From the NCBI GenBank assembly GCA_045613065.1, contig JAZLAH010000042.1:1-64000 (forward strand): a stretch of 64,000 nt of DNA, read 5' to 3'. Position 1 is the first letter of the stretch, and each line of letters opens with the position of its first letter. Below the pieces are notes generated by a model. It worked only from the letters and a program-made list of their open reading frames with translations. It did not search any database and was not told where the DNA came from. The translations under genes were made by a program, and so were the position numbers. Positions 1 to 8,740 of this stretch are shown here, piece after piece. This DNA comes from Fimenecus sp045613065. GTDB lineage: Bacteria > Bacillota > Clostridia > Oscillospirales > Acutalibacteraceae.

Positions 1-1457
1 AGCTGTTTGTTAGCAATAAGGTCTGATGCCTGAACTTTAAGCACATCACCTTCTGGTGTTACCTTACCAACCATACCCTTGATATATTTAACTCCATATT
101 CTTCAACTGCACGACGATAGAATTCGTCAAAGTTCTTACCAGGAGTTCTTACGTCAATATAGAATACATAAACCTCTGTATCAGGATATTTATCTCTTAC
201 AAGCATTGCATGCTTTGCAGTGTACATACAGCAAATTTTTGAGCAATACTCTTTACCCTTTTCAGCACAAGCATCACAACGTGAGCCAACACACTGAACA
301 AATACGATTTTATGAGGGTGTTTTCCGTCAGATGGTCTTAAAAGCTTACCAGCTGTAGGACCTGCTGCGTTTGTAAGACGTTCAAATTCGAGAGAAGTGA
401 TAACATCCTTTGACTGGTTATAAGCAAACTCGTCAAATTTATCCATACTGATTGGATTAAAGCCTGTTGCAACAACGATTGCACCATACTTTTCTTCAAT
501 GTATTCATCCTTCTGTGTATAATCAATAGCACCTGCAGTACAAACCTTTGCACAAAGACCACATTTGCCGTTTTTAAGCATATTACAAGCATTAGGGTCG
601 ATTGTTGCTACCTTTGGAACAGCCTGTGCAAATGGAATATAGATAGCCTTACGATTATCCATACCCAAGTTGAATTCGTTAGGAATTTTCTTCATTGGAC
701 ACTTATCAACACAAGCACCACAACCTGTACAAACATCTTCCTTAACGAAACGAGCATTCTTCTTGATTTTTACATCAAAGTTACCAACGAAACCTTTGAT
801 TTCTGAAACTTCACTATATGAGAAAATGCGGATTTTTTCATTCTGAGCCACATCAACCATTTTTGGAGTAAGAATACAAGCAGCACAGTCAAGTGTTGGG
901 AAAGTCTTATCAAGCTGTGCCATCTTACCACCGATTGTAGGCTTTTTCTCAACGATATCAACAGGGAAACCTGCATCAGCGATATCAAGAGCAGTCTGAA
1001 TACCAGCGATACCACCACCGATAACCAATGCTCTCTTTGTTACAGGAGATTCACCAGGAATAAGTGGAGTGTTAAGATTTACTTTTGCGATAGCAGCTTT
1101 ACCAAGAATGATTGCTTTTTCAGTACCTGTAAGCATATCCTTATGTACCCATGAACACTGTTCACGAATGTTTGCAATTTCAACCATATATGGATTAAGT
1201 CCTGCAGCAGCTGCAGTTTTACGGAATGTTGCCTCGTGCATTCTTGGTGAACAAGAACAAACAACAATTCCTGTAAGATTGTGCTCCTTAACAGCTTCTT
1301 TAATCATATCCTGACCAGCCTGTGAGCACATGTATTGATAGTTAGTGGAAAAGACTACACCAGGTTCGCTTTTCAAGGCTTCTGATACTGCTTCAACATC
1401 AACTGTACCTGCAATATTACTACCACACCAACATACAAAAACGCCAACTCTTTGCAT
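1..1457 (-). CDS. hdrA: HdrA-like CoB-CoM heterodisulfide reductase subunit A (partial, 3' end beyond window)
   Basis: FAD- and iron-sulfur-containing electron-bifurcating subunit. The open frame runs from ATG at 1457 (AGGAGG-type site just upstream) to the left edge, 485 codons, with no stop. Visible are the N-terminal CWCG start (residues 9-12), a dinucleotide/FAD motif GGGIAG (147-152), the HdrA-typical cysteine pair CAAC (191-194) and two ferredoxin-like clusters (C243/C246/C249/C253 and C291/C299/C302/C306). The C-terminal part is missing only because of the window boundary. It is the last visible gene of a run mdh-like, fumC, hdrB, hdrC, hdrA, 14 bp after hdrC. In non-methanogens HdrABC normally pairs with FlxABCD, MvhD or a ferredoxin/NADH partner, which would lie to the left. 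The family call is firm; the physiological acceptor is inferred. Confidence 0.93.
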   Translation of the reverse strand, partial: MQRVGVFVCWCGSNIAGTVDVEAVSEALKSEPGVVFSTNYQYMCSQAGQDMIKEAVKEHNLTGIVVCSCSPRMHEATFRKTAAAAGLNPYMVEIANIREQCSWVHKDMLTGTEKAIILGKAAIAKVNLNTPLIPGESPVTKRALVIGGGIAGIQTALDIADAGFPVDIVEKKPTIGGKMAQLDKTFPTLDCAACILTPKMVDVAQNEKIRIFSYSEVSEIKGFVGNFDVKIKKNARFVKEDVCTGCGACVDKCPMKKIPNEFNLGMDNRKAIYIPFAQAVPKVATIDPNACNMLKNGKCGLCAKVCTAGAIDYTQKDEYIEEKYGAIVVATGFNPISMDKFDEFAYNQSKDVITSLEFERLTNAAGPTAGKLLRPSDGKHPHKIVFVQCVGSRCDACAEKGKEYCSKICCMYTAKHAMLVRDKYPDTEVYVFYIDVRTPGKNFDEFYRRAVEEYGVKYIKGMVGKVTPEGDVLKVQASDLIANKQ

Positions 1458-1471
1458 TTGCCTTTTCCTCC

Positions 1472-1861
1472 TTACTTAGTATATTTTCTGAAAGCACTTA
1501 CGAGCAACTGTGGTGGAACATCCTCATCAATAATTGGAGGAACATTATCAGCAGTCATACGGTTTTCACCTTGTTTTCTTACAACTGACAATCTTACTGC
1601 TTCAACCAACTTAGCTGGTTCAACGCCTCGTGGACATCTGTCGATACATGCAAAACATGATAAACATTTGTAAAGTGACTCTGAATTAAGTAATGGTTCA
1701 ATGTCACCACTATCTACCATATTTACAAACTGATGTGGATGATATTCCATTTCATCATATGCAGGACAAGTAGCAGAGCACTTACCACAACGCATACATT
1801 TACTTGGATTAACGCCACTTCTGCGGATTATTTCTTCCTGAAGATACTCTTTATTATTCAT
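1472..1861 (-). CDS. hdrC: HdrC-like 4Fe-4S protein, heterodisulfide reductase subunit C
   Basis: Small 129-aa electron-transfer protein carrying two classical [4Fe-4S] motifs, CxxCxxCxxxCP at residues 22-33 and 66-77. In the family it passes electrons from HdrA to the catalytic HdrB. Its ATG lies inside the 3' end of hdrB (8-nt overlap) behind a GGAGG site, so translation is probably coupled. Length and motif spacing fit HdrC. The cysteine pattern alone would also fit other ferredoxin-like subunits, but the flanking hdrB and hdrA settle the call. Confidence 0.92.
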   Translation of the reverse strand: MNNKEYLQEEIIRRSGVNPSKCMRCGKCSATCPAYDEMEYHPHQFVNMVDSGDIEPLLNSESLYKCLSCFACIDRCPRGVEPAKLVEAVRLSVVRKQGENRMTADNVPPIIDEDVPPQLLVSAFRKYTK

Positions 1862-2642
1862 TTGTATCCTCCTTTACACCAAGTGCTTCAGCAAGAAGCT
1901 CTGTGAAATAAATTACGGGAATATCCGCACCATTTTTAACGAGATTATATTTACAAAGTGGACATGCTGTAATAATCATTTCAGCACCTGCTGCCTTTGC
2001 ATTTTCAATAATAGCATTACTATTCTTCTTTGCAGCTTCAGGGCTTTCAATTGAAATGTATCCGCCACAGCATTCGTTACGCTTTGCATATACTACCGGG
2101 TCAGCACCCATTGCCTTGATTAAATCTTCCATAATTGTAGGATTTTCAGGGTCGTCCATTCTCATAACACTGTTAGGTCTTAAGAGAAGGCAGCCATAAT
2201 ATGCAGCAATCTTTTTACCTTTGAGTGGGTTTACCACTTTTTCTTTAACTGCATCAAAGCCTACTAAATCACGGAGCATTTCAAGGTAATTGTAAACTTC
2301 AGTTTCGCCGTTATACTGGCCATCTGCCATATATCTGTTAACTTTATCAGCAAATTCCTTATCATTCTGCATAGCATAATTTGTCTGCTTAATTACATTA
2401 TGACAAGCTGAACAAACTGTAACGAGTGGCTGTTCCTTATCAAGTGCATATTTAAGTGCACGAACAGATGAAAGCTTTGTTGCAACTTCATCTCTTGCTG
2501 TTGTAAACACACCACCGCAACACTGCCAGTTTTCAATTTCTTCTAAAGTTATACCCAGAACTTCGGCAGACTTAACTGAATAAACGTCAAGTTCTTTTGC
2601 CTTGTTTTTAAGAGTGCATCCGGGGAAATAACTAACTTTCAT
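1854..2642 (-). CDS. hdrB: HdrB-like CCG-domain protein, heterodisulfide reductase subunit B
   Basis: 262-aa catalytic-type subunit with two complete CCG domains: C9, C41-C42, C77/C80 and C151, C191-C192, C227/C230. In characterised HdrB these ligate the two non-cubane [4Fe-4S] clusters that split disulfides. All ten cysteines are present, so it should be active. The gene sits 15 bp downstream of fumC and overlaps hdrC by 8 nt. In a bacterium without coenzyme M/B the substrate is unknown. Related CCG subunits also occur in fumarate/succinate and lactate oxidoreductases, so proximity to fumarase is suggestive but not proof of fumarate chemistry. Confidence 0.92.
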   Translation of the reverse strand: MKVSYFPGCTLKNKAKELDVYSVKSAEVLGITLEEIENWQCCGGVFTTARDEVATKLSSVRALKYALDKEQPLVTVCSACHNVIKQTNYAMQNDKEFADKVNRYMADGQYNGETEVYNYLEMLRDLVGFDAVKEKVVNPLKGKKIAAYYGCLLLRPNSVMRMDDPENPTIMEDLIKAMGADPVVYAKRNECCGGYISIESPEAAKKNSNAIIENAKAAGAEMIITACPLCKYNLVKNGADIPVIYFTELLAEALGVKEDTNE

Positions 2643-2657
2643 AGGTTTACCTCCGGT

Positions 2658-4034
2658 TTATACCATTTCTTCAGGATGGAATACTTCATCAAATCTTTCA
2701 GCTGTCAAGAAACCAAGTTCAACACAAGCTTCTTTAAGTGAAATATTATCTTTAAACGCTTTCTTTGCTGTTTTTGCTGCATTTTCATAACCGATATATG
2801 GGTTAAGTGCAGTTACGAGCATTAAAGAGTTGTGAAGATTGTGATGCATCTTTTCTTTGTTTGCTTTAATGCCAACAGCACAATTCTTATTGAATGATAC
2901 GATTGCTTCTGCAAGAAGTCTTGCTGACTGTAAGAAATTGTAAATACATACAGGCATAAATACATTCAATTCAAAGTTACCCTGAGATGCAGCCATACTA
3001 ACTGCCACATCGTTACCCATTACCTGAACAGCAACCATTGTTACTGCTTCACACTGTGTTGGGTTTACTTTACCAGGCATAATTGATGAACCTGGTTCAT
3101 TTTCAGGAATAAAGATTTCGCCAAGACCGTCACGAGGACCAGATGCAAGCCAACGAACGTCATTTGCAATCTTCATCATATCACAAGCAAGAGCCTTGAT
3201 TGCACCGTGTGCAAATACAAGCTCATCCTTTGATGTAAGTGAATGGAATTTGTTTGCTGCAGTTACGAATGGCTTACCTGTAAGCTTTGCAACTTCTTGA
3301 GCAACACCTGTATCGAATCCTGCAGGTGCATTAAGACCTGTACCAACTGCAGTACCACCAAGAGCAAGTTCATAAAGTGGTGCAATTGAACGATTGATTA
3401 ATTCAACATCTTTCTCAAGGCTTGAACGCCAACCGCTGATTTCCTGGCTGAATGTAATAGGAGTTGCATCCTGTAAGTGAGTTCTACCACTCTTTACGAT
3501 TCCTTCGTTTTCTGCTTCAAGTCTCTTGAATGTTTCGATTAATTCCTGAACTGCAGGAAGAAGTTTTTCTTCCAACGCAAGTACAGCTGCAATATGCATA
3601 GCAGTTGGGAATGTGTCATTTGAAGACTGGCTCATATTAACATCATCGTTTGGATGAAGTAATGTTTTACCAAGAATCTGGTTACCTCTGTTAGCAATTA
3701 CTTCATTTGAGTTCATATTTGACTGAGTACCAGAACCTGTCTGCCATACAACAAGTGGGAAATGACCATTAAGTTTGCCATCTCTTACTTCATCACAAGC
3801 AGCACAGATTGCATTCATTTTTTCTTCTGTCATTTTTTCAGGACGAAGAGCATTGTTAGCAATTGCAGCAGCCTTTTTAAGGATACCGAATGCATTTATG
3901 ATTTCAGCAGGCATTGTTTCAATACCTACACCGATTTCAAAATTTTCATGGCTTCTCTGAGTCTGTGCAGCCCAAAGACGGTCTGCAGGAACTTTCATCT
4001 CGCCCATAGAGTCGTGTTCAATACGATATTCCAT
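2658..4034 (-). CDS. fumC: Class II fumarate hydratase FumC
   Basis: Reversible hydration of fumarate to L-malate in the cytoplasm, iron-independent. The 458-aa product has the full length of the family. It shows the superfamily signature GSSIMPGKVNP in the C-terminal third, the GRTHLQDATP segment carrying the catalytic histidine and the TGSGTQSNMN loop near residue 100. The gene lies 24 bp downstream of the LDH/MDH-family gene and 15 bp before hdrB in one apparent operon. That supports a reductive oxaloacetate-malate-fumarate branch or malate/fumarate oxidation coupled to the Hdr proteins. Confidence 0.96.
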   Translation of the reverse strand: MEYRIEHDSMGEMKVPADRLWAAQTQRSHENFEIGVGIETMPAEIINAFGILKKAAAIANNALRPEKMTEEKMNAICAACDEVRDGKLNGHFPLVVWQTGSGTQSNMNSNEVIANRGNQILGKTLLHPNDDVNMSQSSNDTFPTAMHIAAVLALEEKLLPAVQELIETFKRLEAENEGIVKSGRTHLQDATPITFSQEISGWRSSLEKDVELINRSIAPLYELALGGTAVGTGLNAPAGFDTGVAQEVAKLTGKPFVTAANKFHSLTSKDELVFAHGAIKALACDMMKIANDVRWLASGPRDGLGEIFIPENEPGSSIMPGKVNPTQCEAVTMVAVQVMGNDVAVSMAASQGNFELNVFMPVCIYNFLQSARLLAEAIVSFNKNCAVGIKANKEKMHHNLHNSLMLVTALNPYIGYENAAKTAKKAFKDNISLKEACVELGFLTAERFDEVFHPEEMV

Positions 4035-4058
4035 TTCTGTTTATCCTTTCTATCGTTC

Positions 4059-5000
4059 TTATATTTCAATTTGTTTAATAACGTTTTTAAGACTTTCTGC
4101 ACTCTTGTTCAAAGCCCAGATTTCCTGTTCATTAAGAGGAAGAAGAATCTTACCCTGAACCTGTTTGTTACCAACAATGTTAAGAAGGCTCAAGCAAACA
4201 TCATCGATGCCGTATTCACCGTGAAGCATTGTTGAAACAGTAAGTGTTGTATCAATAGGGTTCAATAAGCATTTGCAAAGGTGACAAACTGAAACAGAAA
4301 CAGCATAGAATGTTGCTCCCTTACGCTGAATAACACGTCCACCTGACTTACGAACATAATCTTCAACTTCGTCTCTATTAAATTCAGGATATAAATGTGA
4401 CTTCATTACAGCATCTCTGTAATCTTCAACAGGAACGTTTGAAATATTTGCTATTGACCATGGCACGAATGCTGTATCACCATGTTCACCTAAGATATAT
4501 GCGTGAACGTTCTTCTGGTTTACTGAATAATATTCTGCAATTCTTGCACGAAGACGTGATGTGTCAAGAATTGTACCTGAACCGATAACTCTCTTTTCAG
4601 GAATACCAGTTGTTTTGCAGAAAACATATGTAAGAATATCAACTGGGTTACTAACAATTACGTATGTTGCTTTTGGAGCATACTTAACGATTTCTGTAGC
4701 AATTGATTTCATGATGTTAACATTAGCCTGTGCCAAGTCAAGTCTTGTCTGACCAGGTTTTCTTGGAAGACCAGATGTAATGATAACGATATCAGAATCA
4801 ACAGCATCCTGATATGAACCTGCACGAACAGTTGCAGGATTACAGAAAGGAATACCCTGTCTGATATCAAGAGCTTCACCAAGTGCCTTTTCTTCGTTGA
4901 TATCAATCATAACGATATCTGATGCAAGTCCCATTACTGTTGCAGTGTAAGCAATTGTTGAACCAACGCTACCTGAACCGATTATTGTGATTTTGTTCAT
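4059..5000 (-). CDS. NAD-dependent LDH/MDH-family 2-hydroxyacid dehydrogenase (malate or lactate)
   Basis: 313-aa cytoplasmic dehydrogenase. Rossmann motif GSGSVGS (8-14) followed by an acidic residue at D33, indicating NAD use. Catalytic residues of the LDH/MDH family are all present: D146, R149, H173 in GEHGDT, R86. The specificity loop reads GLPRKPGQTR, placing arginine (R80) where lactate dehydrogenases have glutamine (position 102); arginine there is the hallmark of malate dehydrogenase. Other positions (Thr in KGATFY, Trp in FVPWS) look LDH-like. With fumarase directly downstream, malate dehydrogenase is the better guess, but the residues are mixed. First gene of the mdh-fumC-hdrBCA run, with its own promoter at 5088-5115. 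Confidence 0.8.
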   Translation of the reverse strand: MNKITIIGSGSVGSTIAYTATVMGLASDIVMIDINEEKALGEALDIRQGIPFCNPATVRAGSYQDAVDSDIVIITSGLPRKPGQTRLDLAQANVNIMKSIATEIVKYAPKATYVIVSNPVDILTYVFCKTTGIPEKRVIGSGTILDTSRLRARIAEYYSVNQKNVHAYILGEHGDTAFVPWSIANISNVPVEDYRDAVMKSHLYPEFNRDEVEDYVRKSGGRVIQRKGATFYAVSVSVCHLCKCLLNPIDTTLTVSTMLHGEYGIDDVCLSLLNIVGNKQVQGKILLPLNEQEIWALNKSAESLKNVIKQIEI

Positions 5001-5087
5001 ATTTAAACCTCATTTCTAAAAATTCGTTTTTGAGAAAGTATCAGGAAAAACATTTACTTCTATTTGTTCTTTATGTGCGTTATGCCC

Positions 5088-5115
5088 ATTATAACCCACA
5101 CTATCCTAATCTAAA
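5088..5115 (-). promoter_or_regulatory. Predicted sigma-A promoter for the mdh-fumC-hdrBCA operon
   Basis: On the minus strand, TTTAGA (5110-5115), 16-bp spacer, perfect TATAAT (5088-5093), about 88 bp before the ATG at 5000. The -10 is perfect and the -35 moderate. It diverges from the hydrogenase promoter at 5282-5310. Confidence 0.55.
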
Positions 5116-5208
5116 TAATTTTATCAATTTGAGCAAATAAAATCAATAGTTTAACGCATTTTTTTTACAAATTTCGATTATTTATTAAAATTAAACTTTC
5201 ATATTGGC

Positions 5209-5230
5209 AACAGTTATGTTTACATCTGTT
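5209..5230. promoter_or_regulatory. Imperfect dyad in the divergent promoter region
   Basis: AACAG (5209-5213) and CTGTT (5226-5230) form inverted arms with partly matching inner bases, midway between the divergent mdh and hydrogenase promoters. The rest of the 5001-5374 intergenic stretch is AT-rich and shows only the two promoters. The site could bind a redox or hydrogen regulator, but it does not match the Rex consensus well. Confidence 0.25.
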
Positions 5231-5281
5231 ATATAATAATAATTTATAGAAATGTATACTATAAATTTATTTAAATTTTTG

Positions 5282-5310
5282 TTGAAGAAATTTGATTTAT
5301 AGTTTATAAT
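5282..5310 (+). promoter_or_regulatory. Predicted sigma-A promoter for the hydrogenase cluster
   Basis: TTGAAG (5282-5287), 17-bp spacer, perfect TATAAT (5305-5310). Transcription would begin near 5317, downstream of a possible GTG at 5312, which supports the ATG at 5375 as the true start of the first gene. Confidence 0.65.
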
Positions 5311-5374
5311 AGTGTACAATAGCGAAAAGGCGATGTTTATTTATGCTATTAATCATGAAGAGGAGAAAATAAAA

Positions 5375-5617
5375 ATGAAAATTACAGTTTGTATTGGTAG
5401 TTCTTGCCATGTTAAAGGTTCTCGTCTGGTTGTTGAACAACTTCAAAATCTTATCAGTGAAAATAAACTTGAAGATAAAGTTGAACTTGGTGGCACATTC
5501 TGTTTAGGTGAATGTCAAAAAGGTGTTTGTGTTACTATAGATGGTGAGTTCTTTTCAGTATCACCTGACACAGTAAATGAATTTTTCTCAGAGAATGTTT
5601 TAGCAAAGGTAAAATAA
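5375..5617 (+). CDS. Thioredoxin-like [2Fe-2S] ferredoxin domain protein (NuoE C-terminal type), copy 1
   Basis: 80-aa protein consisting of just the thioredoxin-fold [2Fe-2S] domain found in NuoE/HydC-type subunits. Cysteines are C-x4-C (CIGSSC) near the N-terminus and C-x3-C (CLGEC) in the middle. The ATG at 5375 is preceded by AGAGGAG; an in-frame GTG at 5312 lies upstream of the predicted transcript start and is rejected. Three bp separate it from the paralogous next gene. In this cluster it probably passes electrons to or from the sensory hydrogenase encoded downstream. Confidence 0.88.
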   Translation: MKITVCIGSSCHVKGSRLVVEQLQNLISENKLEDKVELGGTFCLGECQKGVCVTIDGEFFSVSPDTVNEFFSENVLAKVK

Positions 5618-5620
5618 AAT

Positions 5621-5866
5621 ATGATTATTCAAATTTGTGTCGGTAGCTCCTGCCACTTGAAAGGTTCTCCTGAAATAGTTGAACTTCTTCAAAAAGCTGT
5701 TGAAGAAAATCATTTAGAAAACGAAATCACTTTAGCTGGTAGTTTCTGTACCGGCATGTGTAATCGTGTGGGTGTAACTATTCAGGTCGATGATGATGTT
5801 CATACAGGTATTACAAAAGAAAACTTTAAAGAGTTTTTCCAGGAAAATGTCTTGAGCAAATTTTAA
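5621..5866 (+). CDS. Thioredoxin-like [2Fe-2S] ferredoxin domain protein, copy 2
   Basis: 81-aa paralogue of the preceding gene, with CVGSSC and CTGMC cysteine pairs at the same spacing. The tandem pair probably arose by duplication. It lies between copy 1 and the PAS-containing hydrogenase, 20 bp upstream of the latter, whose AAAGGAAG site lies in the gap. Being separate small proteins, instead of fused NuoE domains, is typical of sensory [FeFe]-hydrogenase clusters. Confidence 0.87.
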   Translation: MIIQICVGSSCHLKGSPEIVELLQKAVEENHLENEITLAGSFCTGMCNRVGVTIQVDDDVHTGITKENFKEFFQENVLSKF

Positions 5867-5886
5867 ACGAAAGGAAGTAGCAGTAA

Positions 5887-7563
5887 ATGTCTAATTGTTT
5901 GACACTCAAAAAATCAAACTGTAAAAACTGCTATAAATGTATCCGCCATTGTCCCGTAAAAGCAATTCGTTTTTCAGGCAATCAGGCACATATTATCGGT
6001 AACGAATGTATTTTGTGTGGTCAGTGTTTCGTTGTATGTCCACAGAATGCAAAAGAAATTGTTAACGAAGTTGAAAAGGTAAAGGTATTTCTTCAAAATG
6101 GTGACCCTGTTGTTGTAAGTATTGCACCTTCATTTATTGCTAACTATGATGGCGTAGGCATTGATGCTATGCGTACAGCCCTTAAGAAGCTTGGTTTTTA
6201 CGATGCTGAGGAAACTGCAATCGGTGCTACAATCGTAAAGACAGAATACGAAAGAATGATGAAGGAAGAGGATAGAGATATTATCATTTCTTCTTGTTGT
6301 CATTCAATCAACTTACTTATCCAGAAATATTATCCGTCAGCATTGGAATATCTCGCAGACGTTATGTCCCCTATGCAGGCTCACTGTCAGGACATTAAAA
6401 AGAGAATTCCAAATGCAAAAACTGTCTTTGTAGGTCCTTGTGTTGCTAAAAAAGATGAGGCAGAATATTATGAGGGTATCGTTGATGCAGTTTTAACCTT
6501 TGAAGAGCTTTCAGAATGGCTTAAAGAAGAGAAAATTGAACTTGAAACTATTCAGGACAACAATGATTGTAGTCGTGCTCGTTTCTTCCCTACAACTGGT
6601 GGCGTTCTTAAAACAATGAACGATGTTAAGGGCTACACTTATGTTGCTATTGATGGTGTTGAAAACTGTATTCAGGTTTTAAAGGACATTGAAAAAGGTA
6701 AAATACATAACTGTTTTATTGAAATGTCGGCTTGTGTCGGTAGTTGTGTAGGTGGACCTGTTATTGAAAAATATCACCATACGTCAAACATAAAAGACTA
6801 TATTGAAGTTGCAAATTATGCTGGTGATAAAGATTTTCCAGTTGACCAACCAAAATCGGTTGAACTTAAAAAGACATTTTCTTATATTGAACAAAGAAAT
6901 ACAATGCCATCTGAAATTGAAATCAGCAATATTCTTCGTCAAATGGGCAAATTCAAACCATCACAAGAACTTAACTGTGGTTCTTGTGGTTATGGCACTT
7001 GTCGTGAAAAGGCTATTGCAATTATTCATGGCAAAGCTGAAATTTCAATGTGTCTGCCTTTCCTTAAAGATAAAGCTGAAAGTTTTTCAGACACTATTGT
7101 TAATAACTCACCAAACGGACTTATTGTTCTTAATGAACAACTTGAAGTTCAACAAATCAATGATTCAGCAAGAAGAATGATGAATATCCGTTCTGCTTCT
7201 GATGTACTTGGTGATCAGGTTATCAGAATTCTCGATCCAACAGTATTTATGACTGTTATGAGTACAGGCAGAAATGTTCGTGACGAACGTGTTTATCTTG
7301 CAGAATATAAAAGATATATTGAACAAACAGTTGTTCACGATAAGGATTCTCATCTTTTAATCAGCATTATGCGTGATGTTACTGATGAAGAAAAAGAACG
7401 AGAAAAGAAAGAAGATATCAGTCGTCAGACTATTGAGGTTGCTGATAAGGTAGTTGAAAAGCAGATGCGAATTGTTCAGGAAATCGCTTCTCTTTTAGGT
7501 GAAACTGCTGCGGAAACAAAAATTGCTCTTGCAAATCTTAAGGAGTCAATAACTAATGAATGA
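5887..7563 (+). CDS. Sensory [FeFe]-hydrogenase with C-terminal Fe-S and PAS domains
   Basis: 558-aa modular protein. Residues 12-55 hold two ferredoxin motifs (C12/C15/C18/C22 and C41/C44/C47/C51). Residues 75-300 form the H-cluster domain with modified signatures: SSCCHS at 135-140 (His replaces the usual Pro), GPCVAKKDE at 183-191 and SACVGSCVGG at 281-290. Residues 364-389 hold a further CxxCx4Cx16C cluster domain. Residues about 400-505 are PAS-like, followed by a coiled-coil tail. This is the architecture of group C sensory hydrogenases (HydS/HfsB type), thought to sense H2 or redox state instead of producing H2 in bulk. It overlaps the phosphatase gene by 8 nt, which implies a signalling pair. 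Confidence 0.9.
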   Translation: MSNCLTLKKSNCKNCYKCIRHCPVKAIRFSGNQAHIIGNECILCGQCFVVCPQNAKEIVNEVEKVKVFLQNGDPVVVSIAPSFIANYDGVGIDAMRTALKKLGFYDAEETAIGATIVKTEYERMMKEEDRDIIISSCCHSINLLIQKYYPSALEYLADVMSPMQAHCQDIKKRIPNAKTVFVGPCVAKKDEAEYYEGIVDAVLTFEELSEWLKEEKIELETIQDNNDCSRARFFPTTGGVLKTMNDVKGYTYVAIDGVENCIQVLKDIEKGKIHNCFIEMSACVGSCVGGPVIEKYHHTSNIKDYIEVANYAGDKDFPVDQPKSVELKKTFSYIEQRNTMPSEIEISNILRQMGKFKPSQELNCGSCGYGTCREKAIAIIHGKAEISMCLPFLKDKAESFSDTIVNNSPNGLIVLNEQLEVQQINDSARRMMNIRSASDVLGDQVIRILDPTVFMTVMSTGRNVRDERVYLAEYKRYIEQTVVHDKDSHLLISIMRDVTDEEKEREKKEDISRQTIEVADKVVEKQMRIVQEIASLLGETAAETKIALANLKESITNE

Positions 7564-8728
7564 TTTGTGTGCTGATATCGGATATAAAAGTATAAATCAT
7601 TATGGTGAAGAACTTTGTGGAGACCATGTTGATATAGTTGAGCCAAGTGACGATTCAACTGTCATTGTGTTATCTGACGGACTTGGTAGTGGTGTAAAAG
7701 CAAGTATTCTTTCTACTCTTACATCAAAAATCATATCCACAATGCTTGCAGAGGGATTATCGCTTGAAGAATGTGTTGAAACTATTGCTGCAACTCTGCC
7801 TGTTTGTTCAGTAAGAGGCGTCGCTTATTCAACATTTACAATTATTCATCTTAAAAATAATCAGACTGCTGAGATTATTCAATACGATAATCCACACGTA
7901 ATTATTATCCGTGATGAAGTGAATTGGGATTACCCAAAAACAGAAATGAATATCGGTGGTAAAAAAATATTCAAATCTCTTGTAAGTTTAAAAGAAAACG
8001 ATGTTTTCGTTGCAATGAGTGACGGATGTCCTCATGCCGGAATTGGTATGTTATATAATTTTGGTTGGAAAAGAGAAGATATTATTGATTTTATTGAAAC
8101 TCTTGTCCCTGCCGGATATACTGCAAAAACACTCTCAACAATGCTTGTTGATGAATGTGATAAACTCTATGGCAATAAGCCTGGTGATGATGCAACTGCT
8201 TGTGTTGTCAGAATTAGAAAAAGAGTACCGATGAATATGCTTTTCGGTCCTCCATCAAATCGTGATGATGCTGACAGAATGATGTCCCTTTTCTTCTCAA
8301 AAGAAGGCAAACACATCATTTGTGGTGGTACAACATCTGGAATTGCTGCAAAGTTTTTGAGAAAACCTCTCAGACCATCGCTTAATTTTGAACAGAGTGA
8401 TATTCCTCCTATTGCCGAATTAGAAGGCGTTGACCTTGTTACAGAAGGTGTTATCACCGTTAATAAGGTCGTTGAGTATGCAAAAGATTACCTCGGTGAA
8501 AACAAACATTATGAACATTGGAGCTTCAAAAAAGACGGTGCGTCACTTATCTGCCGTTTGTTATTTGAAGAAGCAACCGATATAAATTTCTTTGTAGGAC
8601 GAGCTATTAATCCTGCTCATCAGAATCCGGACTTGCCTATAAATTTCAATATTAAAATGAATCTTGTTGAAGAACTTTCAAAGGCTTTGAGAAAAATGGG
8701 CAAAAAAATAAAAGTAAGTTATTTCTAA
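7556..8728 (+). CDS. SpoIIE/PP2C-type serine phosphatase of the hydrogenase cluster
   Basis: 390-aa predicted cytoplasmic phosphatase. PP2C-type metal motifs are visible: LSDGLGSG near residue 40, MSDGCPHAG near 157 and GDDATACVV near 208. About 170 further residues follow the catalytic domain and are not assigned. No membrane segments. The start overlaps the sensory hydrogenase by 8 nt, and the second hydrogenase starts 12 bp after the stop. In related clusters (the hfs locus type) this phosphatase is the output of the PAS-hydrogenase sensor; its phosphoprotein target is not visible here. Confidence 0.87.
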   Translation: MNDLCADIGYKSINHYGEELCGDHVDIVEPSDDSTVIVLSDGLGSGVKASILSTLTSKIISTMLAEGLSLEECVETIAATLPVCSVRGVAYSTFTIIHLKNNQTAEIIQYDNPHVIIIRDEVNWDYPKTEMNIGGKKIFKSLVSLKENDVFVAMSDGCPHAGIGMLYNFGWKREDIIDFIETLVPAGYTAKTLSTMLVDECDKLYGNKPGDDATACVVRIRKRVPMNMLFGPPSNRDDADRMMSLFFSKEGKHIICGGTTSGIAAKFLRKPLRPSLNFEQSDIPPIAELEGVDLVTEGVITVNKVVEYAKDYLGENKHYEHWSFKKDGASLICRLLFEEATDINFFVGRAINPAHQNPDLPINFNIKMNLVEELSKALRKMGKKIKVSYF

Positions 8729-8740
8729 GGAGATGACAAC

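Noticed and set aside
5312..5374. Upstream GTG start for the first [2Fe-2S] protein
   Set aside because: The codon lies at or before the expected transcript start, and the extra residues do not match the family; the ATG at 5375 has AGAGGAG.
5001..5374. Rex operator
   Set aside because: No good match to TTGTGAAN4TTCACAA; only the imperfect AACAG/CTGTT dyad remains.
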